DNA of 64,000 bases from Quercus robur (taxonomy: Eukaryota > Streptophyta > Magnoliopsida > Fagales > Fagaceae): assembly GCF_932294415.1 (NCBI RefSeq), contig NC_065536.1, positions 32,879,354 through 32,943,353 of the forward strand. Direction: 5' to 3'. This document shows positions 23,520 through 35,263 of the stretch, piece after piece; the first letter of the stretch is position 1; the number at the start of each line of letters is the position of its first letter. A program made the translations under genes and the position numbers. The notes below the pieces were generated by a model. That model ran no database searches. It was not told where the DNA came from and saw only the letters and a list, made by a program, of their open reading frames with translations.

Positions 23520-25570
23520 CTCTTAATGTAATTCTTCCAACAAGGGCTCCATTGCCTTAAGGTGCACACACAATAGGTATGACCTTGAATAAGAACGCTT
23601 ATACAATTTCTGTTCTTCGGATAGCCAATAACGGGGAGTCTTCTTGCGCATTTTTTTGGCCTCTCCCTTATCTTCGGGCAACGACCCTTGCTTCAAAAAA
23701 GCTACCAAGGAGTCCATCCAGCTCGGTCCAACTTGGATGCTATGCACCTCGTTTGAGGGCTTCTCTGCAAGACTAGAGCTAGTCATGTCTTCAACAATAA
23801 CAACTCAAGGAAGGCTTGACCCTAGAGAAGTTGCCAACATAGCCAAAGAATCTGCATGGGAGTTCTGACCTCTCGGAATTTGCTTCAAAACAAAGCTTCT
23901 ACACTAGGCCCGAGCCTATTTTACTTTAGCAAGATATCATTGCATCCGCTCATCTCTAGCCTCAAACTCTCCATTGACTTGGCCAACCACCAACTGATAA
24001 TCAAAATACAACTCTACCATTTCTCCTCCTAGTTAATTGACCATATCCACTCCAGCTAGCAGAGCTTCATACTCAGCCAGCTGAGCTTCATACTCAGCCT
24101 CATTGTTGGTAGCTAAGAAACCTAACTACAATGATTTCTCCATCACCAGCTTCTTGAGAGTGATCAATACAATCCCTATCCCTGCTCCTTTTCGGTTAGC
24201 TGCTCAGTCAATGTATACTTCCCACGGGAGAATAACCTTGGCCGAGGTGGTCATAACACCTAATGCTTTCTCTTCCACACTCATCGTACCCTCGGTGAAT
24301 TCTGCCACAAAGTCTGCTAGGACCTGCCCTTTTATAGCAATTCGAGGCATGTACTTGACATCATAGGCACCCAACATGGTTTCCCACTTGGCAATTCTGC
24401 CCGTATAGTCTGATTTTCGTAAAAGAGCTTGCAAAGGGAGCTGGGTGAGCACCACCACAATGTGAGCCTGAGAATAATGAGGAAGCTTCCTAGTGGCATG
24501 CATAATGGCCAATACTGCCTTCTCGAGGGATAAATAAAAGATTTACTGACATAGTAGACAGGCCTTTGGACCCCATCCTCATTTCTGACCAAGACCAAAC
24601 TAACAACATAATCTGTAACTGCTAGGTACGCATTCAACACTTCCTCCTTCTCAGGCCTGGAGAGGATTGTAGGACTTGACAAATACTGTTTAAGCCCTTT
24701 AAAAGCTGCTACACACTCCTCAATCCAACGAAAGTCCTTCCACATGTGAAGAAGCTAGAAGAATGGACGACATACGACCGCAGACCGAGAAATGAACCTA
24801 TTCAAAGCCATTGCCATCCCAGTCAATTTTGTACTTCTTTGGGATTCCGAGGAGGGTGTAAGTTGTTAATAGCCCTAATCTAATCGGGGTTGACCTCAAT
24901 CCCTCATTGTTATCATGTAACCTAGAAACTTTCCCGAGCTAACCCCAAAAGAATACTTGGATGCGTTCAGACGTAGCTTATGTTCTCTCAACATTGAGAA
25001 TACTTCTCCCAAATTTGGCAAATGCTTTTCTACCTGCCTACTCTTTATCACCATGTCATCAATGTAGGCCTTCATATTCCTCCCAATCTGTGACTCAAAC
25101 ATCCACGTCACCATTTTTTGATACATGGATCTTGCATTCTTAAGGCCAAAGGGCATCACCCGATAGTGATAGTTCCCATTAAGAGCACGAAAAGTTGTCT
25201 TCTCCTGATCAGACAGTGATAAGGGTATCTGATGGTATCCTTGGAAGGCATCCAAAAAACTCATCTGATGATGCCTCATTGTTGCATCCACCAACTAATC
25301 AATCCTGAAGGGAAAAGGGTCCTTTGGGCAAACTTTATTCAGATCAGTGAAGTCCATACACACACACCACTTCCCATTCTTCTTCTTTACTACCACAATA
25401 TTAGCCAGCCACTTAGGGTAGAAGATCTCCTTAATTGCTCCAACTTGTTTCAACTTGTTTACTTCTACCCTTACTGCTTCGGCATGCTCTTTGGATGAGC
25501 GTCGAGGAGGTTGCTTACATGGTGTGGTCTTGGGATTCACATTCAATTGATGACATAAACTCAGGATCAA
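23520..25570 (-). pseudogene. Gypsy-1 reverse transcriptase and RNase H
   Basis: RT motifs on the minus strand: WCVCMDFTDLNKVCPKD, FLDAFQGYHQI, VMPFGLKNA and the catalytic YIDDMVIKS. The connection and first RNase H follow (24332-24745, with YYVSKSF), then a second RNase-H-like stretch (TNNEAEYEA near 24100, LVMEKS-type context), typical of Tat elements, which often carry a duplicated RNase H. The coding frame changes between 25956 and 25570, near 24500 and near 23790, and there are many stops. Confidence 0.88.
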
Positions 25571-25783
25571 TCCCTAGTACATCAGAAGTGCTCCAAGCAA
25601 ACACATCAATGTTGACTTCCAAAAACTTCACCAACTCTGCCTTTTCCAATGGTGGCAACTGAGATCTCACTTGAAAATATCACCCCTCATCTTTCCTTAT
25701 TACCACCTTTTCCAGCTCCTCGAATGACTCTCCACATGCCTTGGACTGCTACCCCTTACAGGGCCCTTTAGTTGCTATGGGAC

Positions 25784-27818
25784 TTAATCCTTTGCTGCTG
25801 CAACAGGATCTGCAGGATGCTTCGTAATTACTGACACCAAACATTGTCTAGCCTTTACCTGGCTACCAACCAGCTCCCTCACTCTCCTTCGAGTGGGATA
25901 CTTGACTTTTAGATGCAAGGTTGAAGACATCGCACCCATAGCATGAAGCCAGGGTCTAGCCAAGATAGCTGTGTAAAGGGAGTAGGCTTTTACCACGATA
26001 GAGTTGACCTGCACCTCCAAGTCCCCGGCTTAACCTTATCATTCCACAGGGGATTACCATCCTCCCATCAAAACCCATCAAGGGCGAATCATACCTTTCC
26101 AGGTCTTCGGTTTTTAAATTTAACCTCTTATACAAGTCAGGGTACATGATCTTTGCTCCGCTTCCCTGATCAACTAGTACCCTCTTTACGTCATATCCAC
26201 TGATCCTTATGGTAACCACCAAAGCATCATCATGTGGTTGGAATGTTCCCTCCTTATCCTTCTCAGAGAAACCCAAGGTAGGGGTGGCCATCACTTTGGC
26301 ACTTTTAGGGGCCTGGTCTCTAGTCTCTACGTCGGGGCCCTCAACCACGGACATGACCCTAGAACTTGCCCCAACATCACTCCCTGGCTTAGCAAAGATT
26401 ACACTAATAGTTCCCAACGCTAGGCGAGGAACACCATCCCTATGAAACCCAATTCTCGAGTGCCTAATCTGCCCCGTAGGCTAATGTAAGAACTGGTTGA
26501 GCTTCCCTACCTTCACCAATTGATTTAAGTGATCACGCAGGGTCCTACAGTCCTCCGTTGTGTGTCCTCTATCCTATTGGTAATGGCAATAAAGGCTTTG
26601 GTTCCTCTTAGGTGAATCCCCACCCATCTTACTAGACCATTTGAAATATGACTCGTTTTTTATCTTCTCCAATATTTGATACACTTTAAACAGTGAATTG
26701 ACCAATTAAGCTCCCATGGATGACGTCTGATTAGAGAAATCTCTTCTAGGCCGATTATTATGATATCCTTCTCCCTGAGGATCCTTCTTTTCTGGGAACA
26801 TCTTAGTTTTACCTTTTCCCTGTACTTGATCCTTCTCTACCTGCTTATACTTATCTATGCGATTCATAAGTTGACACATATTTAAAGCAGACTTCATCTT
26901 TAATGACTTCCTTAACTCATGCTTTGTAAGGAGACCAACCTTAAAGGTTCTCACTGCCAAATCCTTAAAGTCTCCATCTATTTCATTATAAGTTTCTCAA
27001 TACCTATCCGAGTAAGTCTTAAAGGTCTCTCATTCTCTCATCATCATAGACAATAGAGAATCTACTGGCTTGGGGACCTTACTGCACATTATGAATCTAG
27101 CGCCGAATGCCCTTGTCAACCCCTTAAAGGACCCTATTAACCCCTTCTCCAAGGCATCAAACCAATGCATAGCTACCAGCCCGAAGCTGGAAGGGAAAAC
27201 TTTGCACATGAGAGCCTCATTACCATACTGAACTGCCTTCTTTTGGTTAAAGTGGCTGACATACTTCACGGGATCAGTCCTCCTATTGTAAATGGTGAAA
27301 GTTGGCTGGGGAAACCAATGAGGGAGCCTGGCCTTGTTGATTCTCTTAACAAAAGGTGACTTAGAAATTTGTTGTAGGGCTTTACTCATTGCATCATTCC
27401 CCATGCCACGGTGGGAAGACCCCTTCTCATGCCTGTTTCTATTCCTTTCCAACTTATCCTAGCGTGGAGATGCAAAGTTAGACTCACTAGATGGAGTTCT
27501 GGACCTATGGCGATATGAGCGATCCCTGCTTCCCCCTGACCTATCACTTGGTGATGATGGTGGACTCCTCCTATCATGCTCCTTACGTCTCAACTTCCTG
27601 CGCAAGTGATCTATCTCCTGTTGCAACTTCCTTGTCTCCTGATCATGAGAAACATGACTCATTGTCCTTGAATGACTCCGCTTAGTGCGGTCTGTGTGGT
27701 AAGACTCTACCATAATGCTTGGGGTGCATTGTCTATCTCTCCTTCACTCCAAGTTAACAAATTGGTTCTCCCTTTGCGAGCCAACCGATTCTTCCCTATC
27801 TTGGCCTACGTTAGCCAT
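25784..27818 (-). pseudogene. Gypsy-1 gag and aspartic protease
   Basis: The best start is the ATG at 27818 (in frame with 27713). Gag has an Arg/Ser-rich N-terminus, then the retrotransposon gag core (TDPVKYVSHFNQ, NEALMCKVFPSS, LTRAFGARF) and a partial zinc knuckle (CHYQ.DRGHTTEDC, 26550-26600). The protease follows in the same frame with VLVDQGSGAKIMYPDLY at about 26180-26130, the DQGSGA variant of DS/TGA used by Tat elements. In-frame stops occur about every 100-250 codons and a frameshift near 26020. Confidence 0.9.
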
Positions 27819-27852
27819 GACTCCTCAGGACAACTCCATTGCACCTTGATGT

Positions 27853-27872
27853 TTCCCATAGACGCCGCCAAT
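27853..27872 (-). promoter_or_regulatory. Gypsy-1 primer-binding site
   Basis: Adjacent to the 5' LTR on the minus strand: ATTGGCGGCGTCTATGGG. It resembles the TGGCGCCGTCTGTGGGAA sequence found in this position in many plant Ty3 elements, with a few substitutions. The matching tRNA cannot be settled here. Confidence 0.7.
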
Positions 27873-28582
27873 TGTAAGGACCAAAAAAAATCTAGTAGCC
27901 CAAGCTCACTTAGAACAGTGGGTTTATATAGTTCAATTATGGCCCAAATCAATAGATTTGTAAGAGAGGGAGTCAAACAACAAGAGAGGGCCTAGCCCAA
28001 GGATGGAAATATGGAAAAAAAAAAAAAGCGTTATATTATAGAATATGTGAGCAAATATCTAAGTACAAGACTGCTCAAGAAAGCCAATGATACATAAAAA
28101 TATCCACTACTCACTCTCTTCTCTCACTGTTCTTCTTGTTACTCTCACTTTTGATATTTATGCCTGATCCCCTTCTATGAGAACCATCTTTTTCTTATAT
28201 ACTCCCTCCACTTCACATCCTAACCCCCTATCTTTACCTAATAAAATTTCTCCTAGCGACACCTGTCGCTTTAAACATCTGAGGAAGGTGGTAGAAGGAG
28301 TTGCTTAGCTGTGAATTACACTGTTCAGGTCACTTCCTCATCAATGCAGCTGATAAAGCTGTTGCCCACCATTTAATGCAAAGGCAATAGGCTACTTCTT
28401 ACTGGAAACTTCCTCTACTCCTCATGATTCTCTTTCTTCAGCCAATCCTTCCCACCTAAAGCTCCTAGGAACCTTTTGCCTCTTCTCCTCTTATCCTTGG
28501 GTATCCTCCCTCTTCGGACATGTAATGCCCCAATATCCACTCTTCAGTTCTACAACCCTTTCCTCGGTCCTCGGCCCCCACA
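27873..28582 (-). repeat. Gypsy-1 5' LTR (right in the window)
   Basis: Starts TGTAAGGACC and ends GGCCCCCACA on the plus strand. On the minus strand it is the 5' LTR, followed by the primer site and gag. Confidence 0.95.
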
Positions 28583-28760
28583 ATAGTATAGATTAAATCC
28601 CAAATACAATCCACATAAATAAGGTGAGGTTCAATATGTTACTTTTTGAAACTTCAAAGTATATATAATTCATTAATTTGTTACTAAACTACATGGTTTA
28701 ATTTGTTATACCCTATAAATTATTGGGTATAAAATGTAATTTTCTAAAAAAAAAAAAGAG

Positions 28761-29744
28761 ATAAGCATTTGACTTTTGATTGATATATTTATAATAATTA
28801 AAAACATTTATTGAAGATTTATCCAAAAAGTTTAGAAAATTTTCAAATAAGTTTCACATCTTAAATTGAAAAAGTAAAAATAAAAAGCATTAAGAAATAT
28901 CTAAACAAAATGACATCTGACAATACACGACATATTTACTCAAAATATGTTCAATAAAAAAATTAATCTTTTGAAAATCATCGATATTGGCCAAAAAATA
29001 ATCTTAAGAAGTATATACAATTTTGAATGTATTTTCACCACTTCTATAAGAAAATAAAAATAATTAAACAAACTGATCAAAATAACAAAAATAAAAATAA
29101 TAACAAACAAATTAATATGAAATTATATATTGCATGAATCAAAATATGATAACCATTTTTTAATTTATATCATAGGGTGCCTCACACCTTCCTTGTGCAT
29201 AAAAGAATCTTCAAATTGATGTCTATGATTTATGGATATATATTTCTTTTATTAACTAATTTTGGATGGGATGCCTTAAACCCTCTTAACTTGAAGGCTG
29301 TAATAAAATTAATTAGACAAATTACACCTACTAATTTTTTTTTTTATTGGTGGACTTCACTGTTCTCCTTGCGACTGCATATTTTCCTACATTTGGCGTG
29401 TGTGCACACATACATATCATCCTACTCATAATGTGTAGATTTCACATAACTATGAATCCCGTATGTTGAGAGAGAGATTATGCATATATTAAATGCATAA
29501 GATAATTATTATTTCTCTACGAGTTGGTCTCAAATTGGTATCTACACATGCCATCCAACACCAACGTCAAAGTTGGGCTAATGGGTGGTGGGGAGGGTAT
29601 GGGTTAGTCAATTTTTTTTAAGTCAATTATTACTTTCAAAATATATATTTTTATTTGAAAACCAACTATTGTCTTTTTCTTATCCCAAAATATAATAAGT
29701 TTCTAAATATCAATTTTAGACAATATTGCAAGACAAACCCTTAT
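28761..29744. other. AT-rich intergenic sequence, nothing recognised
   Basis: No gene supported. A short open frame at 29177-29431 has no family resemblance. Confidence 0.4.
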
Positions 29745-29745
29745 G

Positions 29746-30008
29746 GCTCCTTTGGAAGAATGGGCATGGCAATTTATGGTACAAGGAAAATTACTTAATG
29801 CCCTTGATGAGAGATTGAGGGCTAGAGGTGGGTTTGATGAGGAGGAAGTGGAGAAGGTGCTTCACTTGGGCTTGTTGTGTTCCTATCTTGACCCAAGTGC
29901 AAGGCTAAGTTGAGACAAGTAGTGAAAGTATTGGAGGGGAAGATTGAGTTGGATGAGTCAGAAAATGAGGACATGGATATATATTTGCTCCAAAAAAATG
30001 AAATCTAG
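29746..30008 (+). pseudogene. L-type lectin receptor kinase, C-terminal relic
   Basis: Encodes the last ~85 residues of a class VII-like L-type lectin-domain receptor kinase: kinase subdomain XI (DERLRARGGFDEEEVEKV, LHLGLLCSYLDPSAR), then after a frameshift at about 29913 RQVVKVLEG and the acidic tail ENEDMDIYLLQ with a TAG at 30006. The lectin domain, transmembrane segment and most of the kinase are absent. An isolated, frame-shifted 3' end: a gene fragment left by transposition or deletion. Confidence 0.82.
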
Positions 30009-30325
30009 GGATATGTGGTTTGAGTTTGAACAAAATTATGACTCTTCATTACACCCAACATTTGAAGATATTCTTGATTATTACCCATGATCAAGTTCAG
30101 ATTTTTCAACATTTAAAGATTTTTCATCATCGATAAGTATTGTATTTGCTATTGTAAATAATTATAAGTAAATATATTTAGTTTGTTGATTTAATGTGGT
30201 ATTGTATTTGCTATTGGATAATATGAATTGTGGTTCATTACAGGTGTTATAAAATATGTATTGGAAAATATGTATTGTAGGTACATTTTAGGTGCTATAA
30301 AATTAAAATTAAAAAAAAAAAAAAG

Positions 30326-30361
30326 CCCCTATTGTAGCACTTTGAAAAGCACTGCAATAGG
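30326..30361. repeat. CACTA sub-terminal palindrome, left copy
   Basis: CCTATTGTAGCACTTT... pairs with ...AAGCACTGCAATAGG as an imperfect hairpin, followed by AATTATATTCATTGAAGACC. Unit and spacer match those at 47925-47985. Confidence 0.6.
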
Positions 30362-31245
30362 ATCTTTTTAATTATATTCATTGAAGACCTAGGTTACGTT
30401 TGGATTGGACGTTTACTGTGAGCGTTTCACGTTTGCGTTTTGGATGGGCGTGGTACACGGCTATAGTGGCAGCAAGTAAACGCACAAAACCTCCATGCTG
30501 AAATGCAAAATGAAACTCCAATACACACCGTTTCATTAAAACGTTTGTGCGTGTAGGTACTCAACTTTTTTCGTGAGCATAAACACAAAACGCGTTGAAC
30601 CCAATCTGTACTGTTCACAACACTCTCTGACCCACAAAGCAGAAGGACAAAACGCAGCATTCTCTCCAACGGCTAAATTTTTGCATTCCCTTTCTTCCTC
30701 TCAACTACCGTGCAGAGATGTCTTCAATTTTCATCAATGCCCCGTCCTCTTCGTCTTCAATGAAATGCACCTACCCGCCATCCTGTAATAAACCATCAAA
30801 ACAAGAGCTGAAACACGGTAATTGCAATCCCACACGGAACAAACGAACCCATCCCTTTGTGCTTTGCTCGAGCTCACCTTCTCTCCGCTTGGGACATCGT
30901 TGCCGCCACTGTGGGTCTCTGCATTCACGGGTACTATTCTGTCTAACTTTTCATACTCTCTGATCTATTGTTGTCTGGTTATATTGTTTTCCATAGACAC
31001 ACTTCAATCTGTGGTTTTGTGTTCAACGTTTGTGTGTGGTTTTTGTGTTTTCCATGACATTAGTATGTGGGTTTCTCTCTCCTTCGTGTAATTTTGGGTG
31101 TTTCTCTTCTTGCCTATGTTGTTTTTGGACTATATATGTGAGTTTACTTTGCATTTTTCATGTAGGCATTCGTAACTGATTATGATATGCATACAAACTA
31201 TTCGTTGAAATGTCTCAATGAGTATAGAAGGAAGTTGTAGCAAAA

Positions 31246-32203
31246 ATGGGTAAGGGGAAATCAAAGGCTGATGGTAATGAAGTGAGAACTGGGTGGAAAG
31301 ATCCTAAGGAACTAAAAGCTTATTGTGATTTGTCTGTTGCTCAAGTCCTAGATGGCAAGAAGCATCAAGGATTTTTGAGAAAGGAAGGGGTTGATGTAGT
31401 GATTGAGCAGTTGGGTGAAATGGAAAAAGACTCACACGCAGTTTAAAAACAAATGGGATCATCTGAGAAAACAGTGGAAGGCTTGGAAGGAGTGTTTTGG
31501 TGAGACTGGGTTAGGTTATGATCTTGTAACTGGGGTTATTCAGGCCACTAATGAGTGGTGGACTTGAAAGATTCAGGTTAATTCACTTTACATAATTGTG
31601 AAAAACTCAGTTGTCTACAACTAATATTGTGTTCTAACTACCGGTTGTCCACATGTAGGCATGTCCCAAGGCGTTAACCTTTAAAAAAAAACCTTTGCCG
31701 AATGTTAAGTCCATGGAAATCATGTTTGAAGGCACGGTTGCAACGGGAAAAAATACTGAATGAATACACTGAAGGGTTTGGGGACTCCACTGATGGCAAA
31801 GAATTTGTTGATCCCCAATGTGAACCCTCTGCGAACTTAGTTGACCCAATGGAGGTTGAAGGCCTAGCATCGTCCAGAGCAAGACCGGCAGTGAATAAGG
31901 GGAAAGGCTTGGCAAGCAGTGTCCAACTTTTCAGGGGAATTCGCAAGAAACCAAGAAAGAAGCGTTCAACCATTCAAGAGATTTCCGACTCTTTGAAGAG
32001 CATGTCAGATGTTATTGTTGAAAGTAGAAGTGTAAGTACTCATAATACACCATTTTGCACCACAGCCGCTAATGAGATGCAAGCAATTATGGACATGGTG
32101 TTGAGTCTTCCTGGGGTGCAAGCGGGTGATCGCTTTCATATGTTCAACACCTTCTTCTTCGTGAATAACGTAGACGGTAGGAACATGTTTGTAGCTAATG
32201 TTT
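31246..32203 (+). pseudogene. PIF/Harbinger ORF1: Myb/SANT-like DNA-binding protein
   Basis: ORF1 of Harbinger elements encodes a Myb/SANT-like protein that partners the transposase for nuclear import and DNA binding. Seen here: GWKDPKELKAYCDL, then after a frameshift near 31430 the core LRKQWKAWKECFGETGLGYD and ATNEWWT, a TGA, a likely intron (donor CAG|GTTAAT near 31575, acceptor TGTAG|GCATG near 31659), KALTFKKKPLPN and MFEGTVATGKN, then another frameshift and the basic/C-terminal part (31770-32203, MVLSLPGVQAGD...). The architecture is complete, but at least three lesions make it a pseudogene. Confidence 0.85.
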
Positions 32204-32589
32204 AGAGGAAGGAGGTCCAGCTAAGGTGGCTAGAGAAGCAGTACGAAATGAACCATCAATTTCATGTTCTTTGAAGGAAAGGGGCTTGTCTATAGCCCGG
32301 GTTGCTTATCTTTATGTACCTCTTGGTGTTGTAGTGATCGGATTATCTTTATGCATCCCTTTTCTCATAAATTGAGCATATGCAGGAGAAATGGGGTAAT
32401 ATTTCCCTCTCTTTGCTGACAGGTTCACAATTTTTTTTCTTTTAAAAGTACTGTTCTTGGAAAATGAATGCATAGTATGTTGGCCATCATAACAATGGGT
32501 ACAAAGAAACTAATCTAATTCCAACAACAACATGACAACTTTAGCAATGGGTACAAAAAAAAAAAAATTTGTATATTTTTCCTCTTTTT

Positions 32590-34105
32590 TTTTTTTTTTT
32601 TTTTAGGTACAAAAGCACCCTAGATCTTCTCTGGTACTGTTCACGGAAACTATTCACATAGCCTGTGAATAGTACCAAATGCCACTAGATGATGGGTTTC
32701 ATTTTCATGCCTTTCGTTTAATTGTTTTCGTCAATTTTTTTTTAAGGAATTGCATGTAGATCTTTTATAGCAGTAGTTTTAAATGTTGTGGAGGTGAACA
32801 AGGGTTGTCATTAGTTGTTTTTTTTTTTTTTTTTTTTATGGTATACAATGGTACGTGTGTTTTAAGATCACATGTAGCAATTGATTAATGATAACAAATC
32901 TTACAGTTGATTAATTATAGGGGTATGCTGATAATTAATTAGGATCACATGTAGCCATTGATTTATTCTATTACTAATATTTTCTTCTTTTATTTGTTAC
33001 CGAAATGAAGTAGCTGTACCTGTGTAATGTCAGTGTCTGTATGAAATCATGTCAAGTTGGTGCTTCTTTCTTCTAAACATGTGCAGAAAAGGATCAGCCA
33101 ACCCAATTTTTCCTCTTTTTTTTTTCTTTTTCTTTTTGGGTACAAAAGCACCCTAGATCTTCTTAGGTACCATTCACGGGTACTGTTCACACAGCCCGTG
33201 AACAGTACCAGATGCCACTAGATGATGGGTTTCATTTTCATGCCTTTCTTTTAATTGTTTTTGTCATTTAAGGAATTGCATGTAGATCTTTTATAGCAGT
33301 AGTTTTAAATGTTGTGGAGGTGAACAAGGGTTGTCATTAGTTGCCTTTTTTTTTTTAATTTTAATTTTTATGGTATACAATGGTACGTGTGTTTTAAGAT
33401 CACATGTAGCCATTGATTAATGATAACGAGTCTTATAGTTGATTAATTATAGGGGTATGCTGATAATTAATTAGGATCACATGTAGCCATTGATTTATTC
33501 TATTGCTAATATTTTCTTCTTTTATTTGTTACCGAAATGAAGTAGCTGTACCTATGTAGTGTCAGTGTCTGTATGAAATCATGTCAAGTTGGTGCTTCTT
33601 TCTTCTAAACATGTGCAGAAAAGGATTAGCCAACCCAATTTTTCCTCTATTTTTTTTTCTTTTTCTTTTTGGGTACAAAAGCACCCTAGATCTTCTCTGG
33701 TACTGTTCACGGGTATTGTTCACACAGCCCGTGAACAGTACCAGATGCCACTAGATGATGGGTTTCATTTTCATGTCTTTCTTTTAATTGTTTTCGTCAT
33801 TTTTTTTTTAAGGAATTGCATGTAGATTTTTTTATAGTAGTAGTTTTAAATGTTATGGAGGTGAACAAGGGTTGTCATTAGTTGCTTTTATTTTTTATTT
33901 TTTATGGTATATAATGGTACGTGTGTTCTAAGATCACATGTAGCCATTGATTAATTATAACGAGTCTTATAGTTGATTAATTATAGGGGTATGCTGATAA
34001 TTAATTAGGATCACATGTAGGCATTGATTTATTCTATTGCTAATATTTTCTTCTTTTATTTGTTACCGAAATGAAGTAGTTGTACCTGTGTAGTGTCAGT
34101 GTATG
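32590..34105. repeat. 533-bp tandem repeat, about 2.8 units
   Basis: GGTACAAAAGCACCCTAGAT recurs at about 32607, 33140 and 33673, a period of 533 bp, with high identity throughout each unit (T-rich start, GGTTTCATTTTCATG, GATAATTAATTAGGATCAC). Each unit includes an inverted repeat: the third has a perfect 15-bp stem GGTACTGTTCACGGG / CCCGTGAACAGTACC (33699-33742, 14-base loop). It lies between Harbinger ORF1 and ORF2 and has no coding content. Confidence 0.92.
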
Positions 34106-35263
34106 TAGTGTCAGTGTCTATATTAGATATTGCTGTGGTATGGACTATATTCTCTAGGTGACTGCTGAATATGTGTGTATTGGCTTTCCATAGACATAGA
34201 AAGAAAGAAGTCTCAAGGTATTCAAAAGGATGGATTTGCTAAATGACTCATCTAATTCCCAGCACCAGTAAGTTTCTAAATTAATAACTTGTTTTTAGCC
34301 TACATATTATAGTATCACTCCAGATTTTGTACATGCAATTAAAGTTGATAACATATGCAGGGACGCAGACTTTGAGATTAGCGAGGACATTGTACTTGCA
34401 GAATATATAGCTGGGTGTGCAAGTGTCGTAGCTTACATAGAGACTTATATGACCAAAGTACCAATGCATACGAATATACAAACATGGTATGAATGTGTAT
34501 AGTATACATTAAATGGAAATGAGAAGAAATGTCACAATGTGTTTAGAATGTCAAGCCATGTGTTTCGACAATTGTGTAATACATTGCGCACTCGGTATGG
34601 ATATGATGGTACCAAAAGAGTTTGCTTGGAGGAGTCAATGGCAATGGCATTGGTGGTACTTGGTAATGCCATGGGTAACAGATTGATGCAGGATAGATTT
34701 CAAAATTCTGGTGAGACAGTGCATTGACATGTGGCCACGGTAATTACCTTGTTAGCCACGGTTATGGCACCAGACATTATCAAGCCTACTGATCCTACAT
34801 TTCGTACTGTGCCATCACATATTCAGGGGTCAGATCGATATTGGCCACATTTCAAGGTACTTTGTGAATTTGGTATCTTGACTTGATTGTATTCCTGTTA
34901 TCTTTATGGTCATACCACATATTTCATTTTTGTGGCAATTTTTAGGGTTGCATTGGTGCGATTGATGGGGTTCACGTCCCCGTGGTCTTACCAGAAGAGG
35001 AGCAACACCCATATAGAGGAAGGAAAGGGGCCACAACAGTAAACTACATGTGCGAATGTGATTTTGACATGAAATTCACATTCGCATGTGTGGGATGGGA
35101 AGGGTCAGCGCACGACACCAGGATCTTTTTAAATTGCCTCAATAATGAGAGTAACAACTTCCCAAAACCTCCACCTGGTTTATAAATATGCAATTTAATT
35201 ACAGTATTAAAGTATGTATTACGTAGTGAAAATGCTAATATAATAAACGTGTAAGTTTGTAGG

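Larger units (their letters stand above)
18151..28582 (-). mobile_element. Gypsy-1: Tat-lineage Ty3/gypsy LTR retrotransposon, 10.4 kb
   Basis: Two LTRs of 706 and 710 bp (both TG...CA) flanked by the exact 5-bp duplication ATAGT (18146-18150 and 28583-28587). Reading the minus strand the order is LTR, primer site, gag, protease, RT, RNase H, integrase, tandem repeats, an antisense extra ORF, polypurine tract, LTR. The gag sequence, the DQGSGA protease motif and an extra ORF between integrase and the 3' LTR are Tat/Retand-type features. All reading frames carry stops or frameshifts, so it is inactive. The first ~140 bp of the LTRs differ at about 12 sites, 11 of them transitions. Confidence 0.95.
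17474..28760. mobile_element. Element with long repeat-filled inverted ends, split by Gypsy-1
   Basis: The left arm has CCCAACAATTTAGGGG then TATAACAAATTAAACCC; the right arm (28700-28750) has the reverse complement of nearly the same sequence. Each arm holds tandem units of about 30 bp built on TAACAAATTAAACC. Removing the gypsy element leaves about 0.8 kb with arms at the two ends, as expected for a non-coding MITE- or MULE-type element. Exact ends and target duplication were not resolved. Confidence 0.6.

Noticed and set aside
24961..26445. Plus-strand ORFs across Gypsy-1
   Set aside because: They are antisense shadows of gag/protease/RT, unlike the extra ORF at 19349-21720, which has family similarity and its own promoter.
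32590..34105. CRISPR-like array
   Set aside because: Units are 533 bp with no spacer structure, in a eukaryotic genome; an ordinary tandem duplication.
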